Notes: a model not told the origin generated them from the sequence alone. DNA of 22,842 nucleotides from Hypsibius dujardini (GCA_001579985.1 LRSR01012496.1:3580-26421); one strand, 5' to 3'. Positions 8,888 through 17,820 are shown, counted from the first letter of the stretch. Program-made: numbers and translations.

Positions 8888-9786
8888 AAATTTATCAACA
8901 CGGACGGTGGCTGGAAGGCGATGGCGAAGGTTGCATCAGCCCCCACCGTCTTCTTCAGTACCATCGTAGAGTCCTTCCTGAACAAGTGGTTGTCGGGCGA
9001 AATTGCCTAGTACTCTGAGAAAGACCAGCCGCGCCGCAAGGATGGCCGACCGTCGCTTATTATGTTTAAGTACATATGGTCGACGGGTGAGGGCAAGGAC
9101 GACGCCGAGCGGTACAACCTTCTAGCCACCAACATCGACCTCTGCGCCGCGCTGGGCAAAGTGGTCGATTGTAGCACCGACGAGAAACGCGCCGCGGCAA
9201 TGAAGTTGTTAGAAGCTAAAAAATCGAACGAGCCCGGAAAGAAGGGAACCAAGCGGAAGGCGAGCTCAACCCGTGCCAGCAAAACGAAAGAAATTGTAAG
9301 AATTATATGATTTTCATGCTCTGCAATTTTAGTGTTCTTGGTTCTTTAATGTTGATCAAAGTGGATAGCGCGCGTCTGGATTACCTGGAGCGGCTGGTCA
9401 GTCGTCAGCGGAAAATCATTAAATTAGTAAGCCTCGAGACCTTAAAGACCAATACGCTCAATTTGACCGGAAACTTGGCTGTCCTCTACCAGAACAACCA
9501 GCTTCTGTTCATCAAGAAATGGTCCAAGTTGGGGGCGAAGGAGTACCATGTTTTTGGTGAATGCCATACGCAGCGCAAGTCTTTCAAAAAGCTCGAGACC
9601 ATCGAGAACAAGGAGCTGGGATCAGTATGCTTCGTCATTGAGAGCACAGATTTCCAGTACGACTTTGCCACCGAGATTATCAACATCACCAGCTGGGGCG
9701 ATTTTAACAACGACGACATGAAATACGACGAAGAGCTGTCGGAGGAGGAAGAGGTGGAGGACAATGTCGACGACAATATGGACTGA

Positions 9787-10021
9787 GTTTTCTCTGCTTT
9801 ATTTGCCTTCTTCAAAATCTCGTATTAGCACCAAAAAAACATTGTATTTTTCTAAAACTTTATTTTCGGTATATAAAGCAGAGGTAAACCCGTCGCACGT
9901 TGTCGTTACGAGTCCGATCTAGCGTCCTTCCGTAGCCCTTGAAGTTGCATAGAGTTGTTGTGGCTGTCCAAAGCCGCACATGTAATTACTTTTCAGTGCA
10001 GTCGAGGTTCCATACATCCAG
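9787..10021. promoter_or_regulatory. Gene-poor spacer with a TATA-like box
   Basis: TATATAAAG lies at about 9871-9879 on the plus strand, in a good context for a core promoter reading right. A minus-strand AATAAA is nearby (about 9861). No coding sequence is supported. It could be the left-arm promoter of the Polinton or the end region of the ParB-like gene. Confidence 0.3.
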
Positions 10022-10266
10022 TCAAACCGCTTTTAACTTAGACGGGTCAAAATCTTCAGGGTCAATAACAAAACGGCCGAGATGTGTCCAGAATCCGCAT
10101 TTCGGGCACAAGCTTCCTTTGCGCATTTGACGCAATTACCAACTCCTGTGTAAGAACGGCCTACAAATGTGCAGCGTGCACCAATCAGAGCACCAAAAGT
10201 AAAGGTTGCAAATTGTACGCCGCATTTCTCCAGCCGCTCCAGAGCGGATAATTTTATTTCATCCAT
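10022..10266 (-). pseudogene. Small Cys-rich zinc-ribbon-like protein, frameshifted
   Basis: The start is the ATG at 10266 (MDEIKLSALERLEKCG). The first frame gives a GNCVKC pair. A different frame from about 10115 gives LCPKCGFWTHLGRF and an acidic end before a TGA at 10022-10024. Together they look like a protein of about 80 residues with two CxxC pairs, as in a zinc ribbon, broken by one frameshift. I do not recognise the family. It is divergent to the next ORF, with only 8 bp between the ATGs, and lies left of the Polinton integrase. Confidence 0.4.
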
Positions 10267-10274
10267 TTTCTAAA

Positions 10275-10499
10275 ATGACACTGTTCAAGGATTTATCTCT
10301 TCGTACAATACGGGATTTAAAATTCGTGGGATATTTGGATAGCAACGATAATAATGATGTCTACCGTGTATTCGCCGAGCTCGACATGCGAGTTACCAGT
10401 TTCTTGTCCACGCATAAAGGGGACGGCGCATCGTTGACGTTGACACTCACTAAAAACCGACAAAATTTTCTGGGAGCTTCGACGGTTGTGCCATTTTGA
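10275..10499 (+). CDS. Unrecognised small ORF (about 74 aa)
   Basis: It starts at the ATG at 10275 (MTLFKDLSLRTIRDLKF) and ends with a TGA. The peptide is mixed in charge with an Asp/Asn-rich turn (DSNDNNDVYRVF) and a threonine/leucine-rich end. No domain is recognised. It is divergent to the zinc-ribbon-like ORF and may continue into the next frame (10541-10891) after a frameshift. It is a possible accessory gene of the Polinton left arm. Confidence 0.35.
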   Translation: MTLFKDLSLRTIRDLKFVGYLDSNDNNDVYRVFAELDMRVTSFLSTHKGDGASLTLTLTKNRQNFLGASTVVPF

Positions 10500-10540
10500 G
10501 TTACACAAACGTACGATCGGATTCGGAAAAACATTTACTT

Positions 10541-10891
10541 ATGCGTGATTGCGGAGCTAGCAGCCATCCAATGAGTGAAGAGCGCAAACACATATGGATG
10601 CGAGATATGCAGCGCTTGGTGTACCACAATGTTGAACAATGTTTAAAAAACATGCCAAATTCCAACTGGATTGTCCACGGATACATCACTTACGAGCAAC
10701 CGGACAAAAGTGGAGTTAGAATTTGGTCTAGTCTTAACGGAGCATCTTCCACAATCTTCAACTGCTCAATGCCCCATTCACCTTCTACGATTCAGATTTC
10801 AAAACTGCAGCGTCCCGTTAAAACCAACAAGCTCAATTATTCGGACCCTTGGATCGGAGATTCCGATTCGGACGGTGGAATTGACGTTTAG
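10541..10891 (+). CDS. Unrecognised ORF (about 116 aa)
   Basis: The ATG is at 10541 (MRDCGASSHPMSEERKH), but the frame is open upstream, so it may be the second half of the preceding ORF. It contains Trp and Tyr at several places (WMRDMQRLVYHNVEQ and NSNWIVHGYITYEQ) and ends in an acidic GDSDSDGGIDV tail. Composition is protein-like. No family is recognised. Confidence 0.35.
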   Translation: MRDCGASSHPMSEERKHIWMRDMQRLVYHNVEQCLKNMPNSNWIVHGYITYEQPDKSGVRIWSSLNGASSTIFNCSMPHSPSTIQISKLQRPVKTNKLNYSDPWIGDSDSDGGIDV

Positions 10892-11401
10892 ACGAGATGA
10901 CCGATCTTCTGGAAGAAACCAATCACGGAAAATTCAAATCTGAATTAATACTCGGTCTCTGCTTCGTCTGTACGTATACCGCATGGCTCCGTTAAAACTT
11001 CTCACACCAAGCGCGCGGTTTCCTTATTTAAATTTATTTTCGGATATTTGGGTATGAGTATGAGTATGAGTATGAGTTTCAAAAGCAGTTGAAAAACTCA
11101 TGCCAAGCTTGTTGTACAAGTATTGGTGTTCATTCTTGTGTTGTTAAAGCTGTGTGTTCCAATATACGTAATTTTCAGTTTTATTTTTGTTAAACACCGT
11201 GGATAAGCCCAGTCTCTGCCATATTTTCGCCGAAACAATCCTGGAGGCGGGAATCGAAACAACTCCACTCTGTCTCTGCATACTCTACTACAAGTGTCTT
11301 ACAATCTGGAGACCTTTGATGAGGCGGCAATTTATCAAGAACAAACGCCCCAGCGGAATTCGAAAAGATATTGCCTAGTCTGATTATCGTGTTATTGAGA
11401 A
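10892..11401. other. Spacer before the integrase, with a hexamer repeat
   Basis: There are four tandem copies of TATGAG at 11053-11076. No coding sequence is supported; the open frame at 11187-11378 lacks homology. If the Polinton's left arm is short, its terminal repeat could lie here, but I could not match this region with the sequence at 21786-22000. Confidence 0.35.
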
Positions 11402-12553
11402 ATGGTCAAGCAAGCCGGGAAATGTAAAACGAAAACCCTGCATAAATTGTTAGACACTATTTATCACGATATTAGTTCCGTCGGATCTTTCTCTGGTGTG
11501 CGATTATTGTGGCAAGAAGTCAAACGTAGAAGCGGTTGTAAACGGCTAAAAAGATTCGTTGTGGCAAAATGGCTAGGGAGCAACATGGCTTACACGGTTC
11601 GTAAGCCCCTTAGAAGAAATTTTCCTCGAATGCCAATTGTGGTCGACGGCCCTGACATCCAGTGGCAGATTGATCTTTGCGACGTTCAATCCATTAAAGA
11701 TTTCAATGATCAAAACGCGTTTATTCTTACGGCAGTTGACGTTTTCTCCAGAAAAGCTTACGCCGAACCCGTGAAAAGTAAATCAGCAAAAGATGTTTTG
11801 GAAGGTTTCAAAAAAATTTACAAGCGCGCAGGACGCAGAATTCGTCGCATTCAAGGGGATCAAGGTCGGGAATTTTATAACATTCACTTTCAAAATTATC
11901 TTAAGAGAAAAAAAATGTAATTGTTTTCGACTCTCGAATCGGAAATCAAAGCGTCAATCGTGGAGCGTTGGCATCAAACTTTCCAAACCCGTTTACACCG
12001 TTATTTCACGCACACGGATACATATTCCTATATGCAGGTTCTTCAGAAATTGGTCAATTCATACAACAGGACACCGCATAAATCGCTGGGCTACATCGCA
12101 CCGATTAATGTCACGGTAAAAAATCGAGCCGAGGTTTGGGAAAAGTTATACGAAAATCGCAAGCTGACAGAAGCATTCCGCAGATTAGCAAAACAACAGT
12201 TTAGAATCGGTGACTATGTGCGAGTTTCGTTACTGAAAAATATGTTTGAAAAAGGTTTTAAACAAAACTGGTCCTCAGAGGTTTACATAGTGTCAAAAGT
12301 TCACAATCCCGATATTGCAAATAATTTGGAGCTTTACACTGTGAAATATTTGAAAGGAGAACTTTTCAAGGGGCGATTTTATCAGTGGCAACTTCAAAAA
12401 GTTGATTATCGGCTGGACGAGCTGGTCCATTTGGAAATATTAAAACATAAAGGTGGAAAGTATCTGGTACACTACAAAAACTGAAACTCCAAATTTGATA
12501 CGTGGCTAACTTTTAAACAACTGAAAAAATGTACCAAGACGAATTTACTATAA
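11402..12553 (+). pseudogene. Polinton integrase (retrovirus-like, with chromodomain), two nonsense codons
   Basis: This DDE recombinase inserts the element into the host genome. The start is the ATG at 11402. The core begins after a basic region. The first catalytic Asp is D91 (WQIDLCDV) and the second D153 (GDQGREF). The Glu is in the SIVERW segment at about residue 188. The stretch EKGFKQNWSSEVYIVSKV is the SH3-like C-terminal domain. It is followed by a chromodomain start (EILKHKGGKYLVHYKN). A TAA at 11918-11920 interrupts the core between the second Asp and the Glu in the same frame. A TGA at 12482-12484 interrupts the chromodomain where the family has Trp. Frame then continues to a TAA at 12551-12553, overlapping the next gene's ATG at 12529. 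All three catalytic acids remain. The family call is firm; activity is unlikely. Confidence 0.88.
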
Positions 12554-13350
12554 CTCTTGTGAGCAACTCCCACTTAGGATCCGACGCTAATTCTTGCTCG
12601 GAATTTACTACTCATCTTGCGGAGCGGCTCGACTTGTCCAGCAGTAATTGGGAAGTTGCGATTGTTGCTCTACAGTGCCCAGAAAGAGTAATGGTACCGA
12701 TGCAAAAAATCACGGTTAACAGATTAAACGGAACTAAATTGACAAAGGATATCCAGAAAGGTTTTTATCCTTCAATTAAGAAATACATCGACCACGTTAA
12801 TGTTGTACTTTTCGGAATAGCAACTTGTACACTTAATGCCACGTCTGGCATAGCGACGCTCAATATCACCGCCAAAGACGTAAAATCTCTTGATCTCTGC
12901 TCATCCTCTCAAAATATACTGGGACTTGCGGGAGGTAAAGAAGCTTTCTTGTCATCGGAAAATTCGTTGGCGTTTATCTACTGTAATTTAATCAAAAGTC
13001 CATTTGTTGGAAATTCTAAAACACCTTTATTACAAGTTGCTCCAGTCAAGAAAATTACCAACGATGTAATCGATGTTGGCGATGTAATCAATAGAGAAAG
13101 TATCGAATCCAGCGCCTCTAGACGCGTGCGCCAGCAGTTTGGGAGAGGGAAGAAGAGAAAGCGACGCTCCAAACAAAAGGCTACTCGAATAGTGAAAAAA
13201 AAGTCAAACAAAAAGAAGTCAACTTCTAGAAAAAAATCAGTTGAGAAAAAAAGACTCGGAAACGTAAATCGAAAAAGTCAAGCGGAAAGCAGAGTATTTC
13301 TCTTCGAAATCTCATTCAGCATTCGGCGCGTAAAAGCCCAATTTTTGTAA
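12529..13350 (+). CDS. Polinton minor capsid (penton-like) protein with basic C-terminus
   Basis: The N-terminal 180 residues match the single-jelly-roll penton-like protein of Polintons. Signs are a TITLVSNSHLG start, LSSSNWEVAIVALQCPE, and later FIYCNLIKSPFVGNSKTPLL. These are the usual blocks for an N-terminal strand, a WEVA segment and a late VG-TPLL segment. The frame then changes character: VGDVINRESIESSASRR resembles a C-terminal segment of Polinton core/maturation proteins, then a very basic tract (KKRKRRSKQK and KKKSNKKKST). The join suggests an in-frame internal deletion or a fusion of two neighbouring products, because the penton part ends early. The ORF itself is intact and starts inside the integrase readthrough frame. 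Its stop lies 2 bp before the major capsid ATG. Confidence 0.72.
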   Translation: MYQDEFTITLVSNSHLGSDANSCSEFTTHLAERLDLSSSNWEVAIVALQCPERVMVPMQKITVNRLNGTKLTKDIQKGFYPSIKKYIDHVNVVLFGIATCTLNATSGIATLNITAKDVKSLDLCSSSQNILGLAGGKEAFLSSENSLAFIYCNLIKSPFVGNSKTPLLQVAPVKKITNDVIDVGDVINRESIESSASRRVRQQFGRGKKRKRRSKQKATRIVKKKSNKKKSTSRKKSVEKKRLGNVNRKSQAESRVFLFEISFSIRRVKAQFL

Positions 13351-13352
13351 GG

Positions 13353-14735
13353 ATGGCCAAAGTGCGCCCTAATTCAGCGGACTGCATTCATTCCAGTGTG
13401 AATTATTGGCATTCTATTCCACCTACTCAAAGCATCCAAGAAAGCGGGCGATGGGTCTATATTAATCCTGTGGGAAACCAACTCAACATGGATACGCTTT
13501 CGTGGGAGGTTGCCGGCTCTCCCAACCAATTTATCGACTTACATAACTCTTGTATATTATGGGATCTTAAAGTCACACAATGTGATGGCACCGCAGTCCC
13601 CAACGCCACCCTCTATGGACCTATAAACATGCTAGCAGCTAGCATGTGCAATGCCGAAGAACCTTTTTATCAGCGGCGAGAAAGTGACGGGCATAAATAA
13701 TTTAGCAAATTTTAGCCATTATGTGGAGACACTTCTTAATTATGGCTCGCAAGCAATCGAGCAATTGCGCCTTCAAGGATTTTACATGGACACAGCGAAC
13801 TCTCATGACAATTGTAATACTGCTGTCGTTGGGGCTAATGTAGTGAATACCGGGCTGACTTCACGCAAAAAGCACCTCTTGGAAATTGATGACCCCAATT
13901 CCGAGCGAACTTACGCGGCAGCCTCTGCTAATTCCGAACCGTATGGATTTGAAAATTGTTTTGCAGCGTGCGAAACCAACGTTTTATATACAATGCGAAT
14001 TGCCAAACATGGGAGTCAAAATCGAAATAAAATCAGCTCTTTTGAAACTGCGTAAGATAAAGATGGACCCTGAATTTCTGATCGGATTTGAAATGTCTCT
14101 GAGTAAGAGAAATGCTCTCTATCTACTTTGAGGAACGCAACATCACCTCGCTGACTATTAATCAAGGAGTTTCATCTTTTTGCCGTGATGATCTGTTTCG
14201 GTAAGTCTCACAAATTGCCGCTGTATGGTTGTTTAAAAGTTTAAATTTTTACAGGGGCATCATTCCAAAACGCGTGGTTGTTGGATTGGTAAACAGTCAA
14301 GCACTTGCAGGGTCTTACAGTAAATGCCCGTACAAAGTGGAACATGCTGGGATTAATCAAATTGGTTTTACCGTTAACGGAGAATCACTGCCATCTCGGC
14401 CCATACAGTTTTTGCCCACAGACAACTTGGCCACTTCATACAGGGACGCGTATTTATCGCTTCTGGACACGGCAGGATTAACATTTAAAAATTCGTCGCT
14501 ACTATTTGAAGCCGACGACTGGCCATGCGGGAACGCACTATTTGCTTTCAGTTTTGACCCTGATTTGGATCATAATGATTGTTTAACACGACGTAAACAA
14601 GGCCTCGTTGGAATTGACATTCGTTTTGCCGTTGGATTGCCAAGTACAATGGAACTAGTCATCCTTTTTTACCGGGACAGGTGTTTGTAAATTGATTCTC
14701 GACGCAACCCATTTTTGCCCTATAGACGAACATGA
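13353..14735 (+). pseudogene. Polinton major capsid protein (double jelly roll), frameshifted, one intron
   Basis: It forms the capsid shell. Family blocks appear in order but in different frames. SIPPTQSIQESGRWV and a GSPNQFIDLHNSCILWDLKV block are in frame 1 (13353-13640). GINNLANFSHYVETLLNYG and a long helical part are in frame 2 (13651-about 13935). KIVLQRAKPTFYIQ and LLKLRKIKMDPEF are in frame 3 (about 13940-14120). A fourth shift at about 14120 leads to EERNITSLTINQGVSSF. An intron follows at 14201-14254. After it come RGIIPKRVVVGLVNSQALAG and a C-terminal domain. A TAA at 14688-14690 truncates the last few residues; the original end would be the TGA at 14733-14735, overlapping the protease ATG. 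One segment between frames 2 and 3 is also shorter than usual. Similar animal proteins are often labelled F54H12.2-like, by memory only. Confidence 0.82.
14201..14254 (+). other. Intron in major capsid gene (no palindrome)
   Basis: The donor is GTAAGT and the acceptor TTTTTACAG, 54 bp. Removal joins ctg ttt cg to g ggc atc and restores the RGIIPKR block in phase 2. It lacks the palindrome that marks most introns of the polymerase gene. Confidence 0.75.
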
Positions 14736-15322
14736 GCAACCTAGATACATTTCAAATTATGGACGCAATGTTTCACGACAGCGCAGCAGGAAAACCTGGA
14801 CGGTTTCTGGGTGTTTTTCCTCGAGACGGCTTGGACAAAATTCGCAAGGAGTGTTATCCATTTGGACTCATCATAAATACATCTAAAGCCGCCGACCAGG
14901 ATGGCGGAACACATTGGGTTGCAGTGTGGATTAATGACGCGTCGCACGGAGAGTTTTTCTGTAGTTTTGGAAAACCAGCTCTCTTTTACGGTGTCGAGAT
15001 TCACAATTTCATTGAACGAATAACACCAAAAGCCCACGGAGACGTCCAAGAAAATCTAACGCAGTTGCAGCATCCTGATTCTGATATGTGTGGCGCATTT
15101 GCATTGTATTTTATCTATCACCGTGCTCGTGGTGTCAGTTTTCCCAAAAATGTTTTCTCCTTTACATATCCACGGAAGCTCAGGTGCAATGATGTTTTGT
15201 TGCGAAACTTTTTTCGTTCTAAAATACACAAATGCACGCATACAAAATTATGCCTAGATGCGGATGCTTTGAAAACACCCGAACAGGTTTGCTTGAAAAT
15301 GTACAAACTTATGTACTGTTAG
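14732..15322 (+). CDS. Adenain-like cysteine protease of the Polinton (196 aa)
   Basis: It cleaves capsid precursors in related viruses. The fold motifs are intact: His61 in GGTHWVAVWI, Gln113 in LTQLQHP and Cys120 in SDMCGAFALYF. The acidic third member of the triad, normally Asp in a GEYFDS-type segment, is Cys77 here (GEFFCSFG). The next family Cys after the active site is Ala. This could be a mutated inactive enzyme or a rare variant. Length and domain order are normal. The ATG overlaps the original end of the capsid gene (ATGA). A plus-strand AATAAA lies at 15339-15344, inside the convergent gene's last codons. Confidence 0.85.
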   Translation: MSNLDTFQIMDAMFHDSAAGKPGRFLGVFPRDGLDKIRKECYPFGLIINTSKAADQDGGTHWVAVWINDASHGEFFCSFGKPALFYGVEIHNFIERITPKAHGDVQENLTQLQHPDSDMCGAFALYFIYHRARGVSFPKNVFSFTYPRKLRCNDVLLRNFFRSKIHKCTHTKLCLDADALKTPEQVCLKMYKLMYC

Positions 15323-15336
15323 ATGTGTAACTCAAA

Positions 15337-16020
15337 CTAATAAAGAGACCAGCTTCTTTTCCGACCTTGCCAGTGTTGCAGTGTATCATTGTCGCTATTG
15401 TCCGAGTGTTCATCCGGATTGTCAGCTGCGCGCTGAACTTGTAACATCATTGCACGTCGATTCTTGTTGACAATTAGGGTACTGAGAGCATTTTGAGCAG
15501 ACAGAATAAAGAGAAATTGAGTCAATCCGCGTGGCAGGCTTCCCTTGTTCGGACCTATTGGACTTACCATCCACTGTAGAAGGTCAATAATGTTGGCTCC
15601 TGTTACAGTCTTGCCTCCGGCAATTGGTTCAAATGTCGATGTGATGTCCAATTTTGCCACATTTTCAAGATATTTCAAAACCCGCTGTGCGCAACTCTTT
15701 TGGTTTTTACCGATACTGCTCAAAATGTTCTCATATTGCTCGTGCAAAATTGACGAGGATTTAGAATCCGTGACGCTCGTACCTTGGGTTCTCACTACGT
15801 TCTGAAATCGCTCATCAGCATCGGCCAATGCGAAGACTTTATTCCGGTCGTTCATTTCAGCACTGTGTAGCACGCTGTTGAGACCTGATGCAGCTTGTCC
15901 AACACGTCTCAATAGGGGATTTACCAGTGACTGATTAACAGTAAATTGCTCGCTTGCGCTAGGTCTAAATTGCATGTTCCTAAGCTGGTCCTCTGACAAC
16001 AAGTACATTCGACGGGCCAT
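15337..16020 (-). CDS. Conserved helical Polinton protein, function unknown (227 aa)
   Basis: The ATG is at 16020 (MARRMYLLSEDQLRN). The protein is mostly helical. A KFL-like family block near residues 122-157 (VLKYLENVAKLDI then GANIIDLLQWMVSP) resembles the region of the common Polinton protein where RVLxxL, a Gly turn and an IxDLL segment follow one another. The end is rich in Asp/Asn (NPDEHSDNSDNDT). It is intact, with no frameshift, and its stop is 14 bp from the convergent protease stop. It follows the small basic gene with a 3-bp gap after that gene's stop. It may be a capsid-associated or core protein, but no function is shown. Confidence 0.65.
   Translation of the reverse strand: MARRMYLLSEDQLRNMQFRPSASEQFTVNQSLVNPLLRRVGQAASGLNSVLHSAEMNDRNKVFALADADERFQNVVRTQGTSVTDSKSSSILHEQYENILSSIGKNQKSCAQRVLKYLENVAKLDITSTFEPIAGGKTVTGANIIDLLQWMVSPIGPNKGSLPRGLTQFLFILSAQNALSTLIVNKNRRAMMLQVQRAADNPDEHSDNSDNDTLQHWQGRKRSWSLY
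15339..15344 (+). promoter_or_regulatory. Poly(A) signal of the capsid/protease block
   Basis: AATAAA lies 17 bp after the protease stop and overlaps the end of the convergent minus-strand gene, so the two transcription units overlap at their 3' ends. Confidence 0.5.
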
Positions 16021-16023
16021 AAC

Positions 16024-16352
16024 TTAAATGATGGATAGAAAAAATGTTAGGACAGGTGCTAAAAAATGTTGCAGTATTCCAAGACCTTTGCTGAGAAAGA
16101 ATTTGCGTTTCCTTTTTCGGGAGTTTTTCTTTTGAACGAGAGATTGCAGAATAGGTTTGAGTTTCTGCAATTTGCGACGGGCTGATTCGTGTTTAATTTA
16201 ACTGTTCCGTTTACGATTTGCAACACGCATTCTGATAGAGCATCTATAAGTTCGTCGTCGGAATGTTTAATCACATTTTTACTAACTGGTAAATTTCCCC
16301 TAGATAGAACAGTGAAGTAATCGAGATTCTTGGCGGTTGAAGAGTTATCCAT
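16024..16352 (-). pseudogene. Small basic Polinton protein, one frameshift
   Basis: The ATG (16352) overlaps the ATPase stop (ATGGATAA). The first half, in one frame, has the family block KHSDDELIDALSECVLQIVNG, shortened here to SDDELIDALSECVLQ. The second half, in another frame from about 16195, is a strongly basic stretch (a RRKLQKLKP part and a KRKRKFFLSKG part) ending in hydrophobic residues. This arrangement matches a conserved small Polinton protein with an acidic/helical start and a basic, core-protein-like end. The frameshift lies near 16190-16200. The function is probably DNA condensation or packaging, by analogy only. Confidence 0.6.
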
Positions 16353-17010
16353 TACGCGGTTGAAACAGAATGGGTAAACCGCGATCGTTCTCACCAAAAA
16401 GATCAGTCAATAAACGGAAGCCGTCGGGAGTTTGAGAATGCATACTAATAATTATATAAGAATAAGATTTCAAAAACGCGTATTCTAAGGCGTCGGTAAA
16501 GTAGTCCATTTGCCGAGGGAAAATTTGACGGCCAAAACGCAAGAGTCCTTCCTTGTCATTTGCGAATCGAAATGCAATTAGATTGGACGCGTTCAGTCGT
16601 ATCTCTCGAGCAAGTTTGCTTTTCCAGTAGAGATTGTGAACAAGATAGAAGACCGATACGTTTCTATGTGACGATCCGTGGAAGGAAAATTCCGCCACTA
16701 CTTGATCTACGTTGGGGAATAGCATCAAGTCGTCGAAAATGCAAACATTGTTAACTCGCCTGTCAAAAAACTCCGGTCGCTGAATGCCATTTGGAAGACC
16801 GTGAAGAAATTCAATTTTGAGCCTTTTCGCAAGTAGTTCGTCGTACAAAGGCTGATATTGTGTATATAACCAAACAATTCGGTCAGGAAGAGGTGATATT
16901 TTTTCAGAAAGAAGCAGACGTGCAACAAAAGTTGACTTTCGTGACTGTGACATCCCTGTTAGGATCGAACAACTCGGATGTCGAAAAGTACCGTCAATTT
17001 TACTCTCCAT
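16345..17010 (-). CDS. A32/FtsK-HerA-type DNA packaging ATPase of the Polinton (221 aa)
   Basis: It pumps DNA into the capsid in related viruses. The ATG at 17010 overlaps the small membrane ORF region by its position just after that ORF's stop (17013-17015). Walker A is at residues 19-27 (GMSQSRKST). Walker B is at about 89-94 (VCIFDD). A FHGSSHRNVSVFYLVHNLY block is the conserved sensor region. Length is normal. The Gly that precedes the P-loop Lys is Arg24 (codon CGA), which should weaken nucleotide binding. The gene is otherwise intact. Its stop overlaps the ATG of the small basic protein. Confidence 0.88.
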   Translation of the reverse strand: MESKIDGTFRHPSCSILTGMSQSRKSTFVARLLLSEKISPLPDRIVWLYTQYQPLYDELLAKRLKIEFLHGLPNGIQRPEFFDRRVNNVCIFDDLMLFPNVDQVVAEFSFHGSSHRNVSVFYLVHNLYWKSKLAREIRLNASNLIAFRFANDKEGLLRFGRQIFPRQMDYFTDALEYAFLKSYSYIIISMHSQTPDGFRLLTDLFGENDRGLPILFQPRNG

Positions 17011-17012
17011 TC

Positions 17013-17270
17013 TTATTCCTTAGGAGGTTCAGGCAAAACAACTGCAGAACCCTCAGTTTTTGTGAATGTATCGGCAATAGCGGGGCCGGCCACAAAGATG
17101 AACGAAAGCAAACTAGTAAGCAAGTTACGAACTGAAGTTCTCCCAGGAAAGTGACCCGAAACTGCCAGAATTTAACGACAGGTCTGCGAGAGAATAAACG
17201 GTAATGCATGAAAAAAAATCCAAAATATCAGAGTGCTCCGCGGGTTTTTAGTATCGTAAACAGAATCCAT
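17013..17270 (-). pseudogene. Small membrane protein ORF with one nonsense codon
   Basis: The ATG at 17270 overlaps the polymerase stop (TAATGG). The frame is 85 residues long with a single TAA at codon 33 (17172-17174) and a final TAA at 17013-17015. It has two hydrophobic segments, LIFWIFFHALPFIL (before the stop) and LLSFIFVAGPAIA (after it), and an acidic/proline end. Small hydrophobic proteins between polymerase and ATPase genes are common in such elements. Its role is unknown. The tight overlap with both neighbours supports it as a real, now broken gene. Confidence 0.45.
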
Positions 17271-17820
17271 TATGAAACACGCTCTAAAATATAATCTTGG
17301 AGAGAGTTCTTCTCAAAGTCTCGTTCGAGTCGCAAAATGTTTTCTGATTGCGGATTGTTTGCAATAATTGAGTTGACGAGGTAGTGTTCGGGAGATCCCG
17401 GCACCGAAAACGGCAGATCCTGATAGCCGTAGGGATAGGTAATGAAATTCTGCCCAATCGCCCGTCCACGCACTGTGCACCTAACAGTGCGACTCTGAGG
17501 CAAGGTCGCGACTGACATAGTGTTAACACTCCGCTTGAAACTGCAAGGATTGTGAGTCTGAATAGTAGCAAAGCCGCTTCCGTCGATGATTCCGCGCATC
17601 GACGTATAGTCCATAAGCTTGGCGTTTTCGTCTGTTTTTGAAATCCCTTTGGTCTTGATCTTGGTCGTTCCATCCTCCAGAAGGAGTTGGTACGTCTTCC
17701 TGCCTAGTGCGACAATACCGACTGCAAGATTGTCTTCTGCCAACTCCGAGGTCAAATCGCCTAAGTAGTCGCCTAAGACGAGTCCAGGCCCGCCCGCCCT
17801 TCTCCGATAGATGCCACAAT

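Larger units (their letters stand above)
7866..9786 (+). pseudogene. ParB/sulfiredoxin-fold-like protein gene, spliced, decayed
   Basis: The likely exons are 7866-8035, 8081-8127, 8286-8541, 8604-8833, 8888-9296 and about 9334-9786. The N-terminus is charged and helical (KERSRVAAKAKKEKEA, then RQLNNRLIERLL across introns). Exon 3 holds the motif LFDGNHRLHYIETHPEAG. It is followed across an intron by a KVYVKLTEVDILALAEDENR segment, the pattern of the ParB/Srx fold (DGxHR, then a late Asn). Next come a basic segment (KKGTKRKASS) and an acidic tail (EELSEEEEVEDNVDDNMD). Lesions are TAG at 7997-7999, a frameshift near 8808, TAG at about 9007-9009 and a frame mismatch at the last intron. Two introns carry the shared palindrome once, and the 158-bp intron carries it twice. 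The fold call comes from the motif pattern only. A role in DNA or nucleotide handling would be a guess. It might belong to the Polinton's left arm or to the host. Confidence 0.55.

Noticed and set aside
11220-11262. A tRNA-like T-arm (TTCGATTCCCGCC on the minus strand)
   Set aside because: No matching acceptor stem, D-arm or anticodon arm could be formed in the 75 bp upstream.
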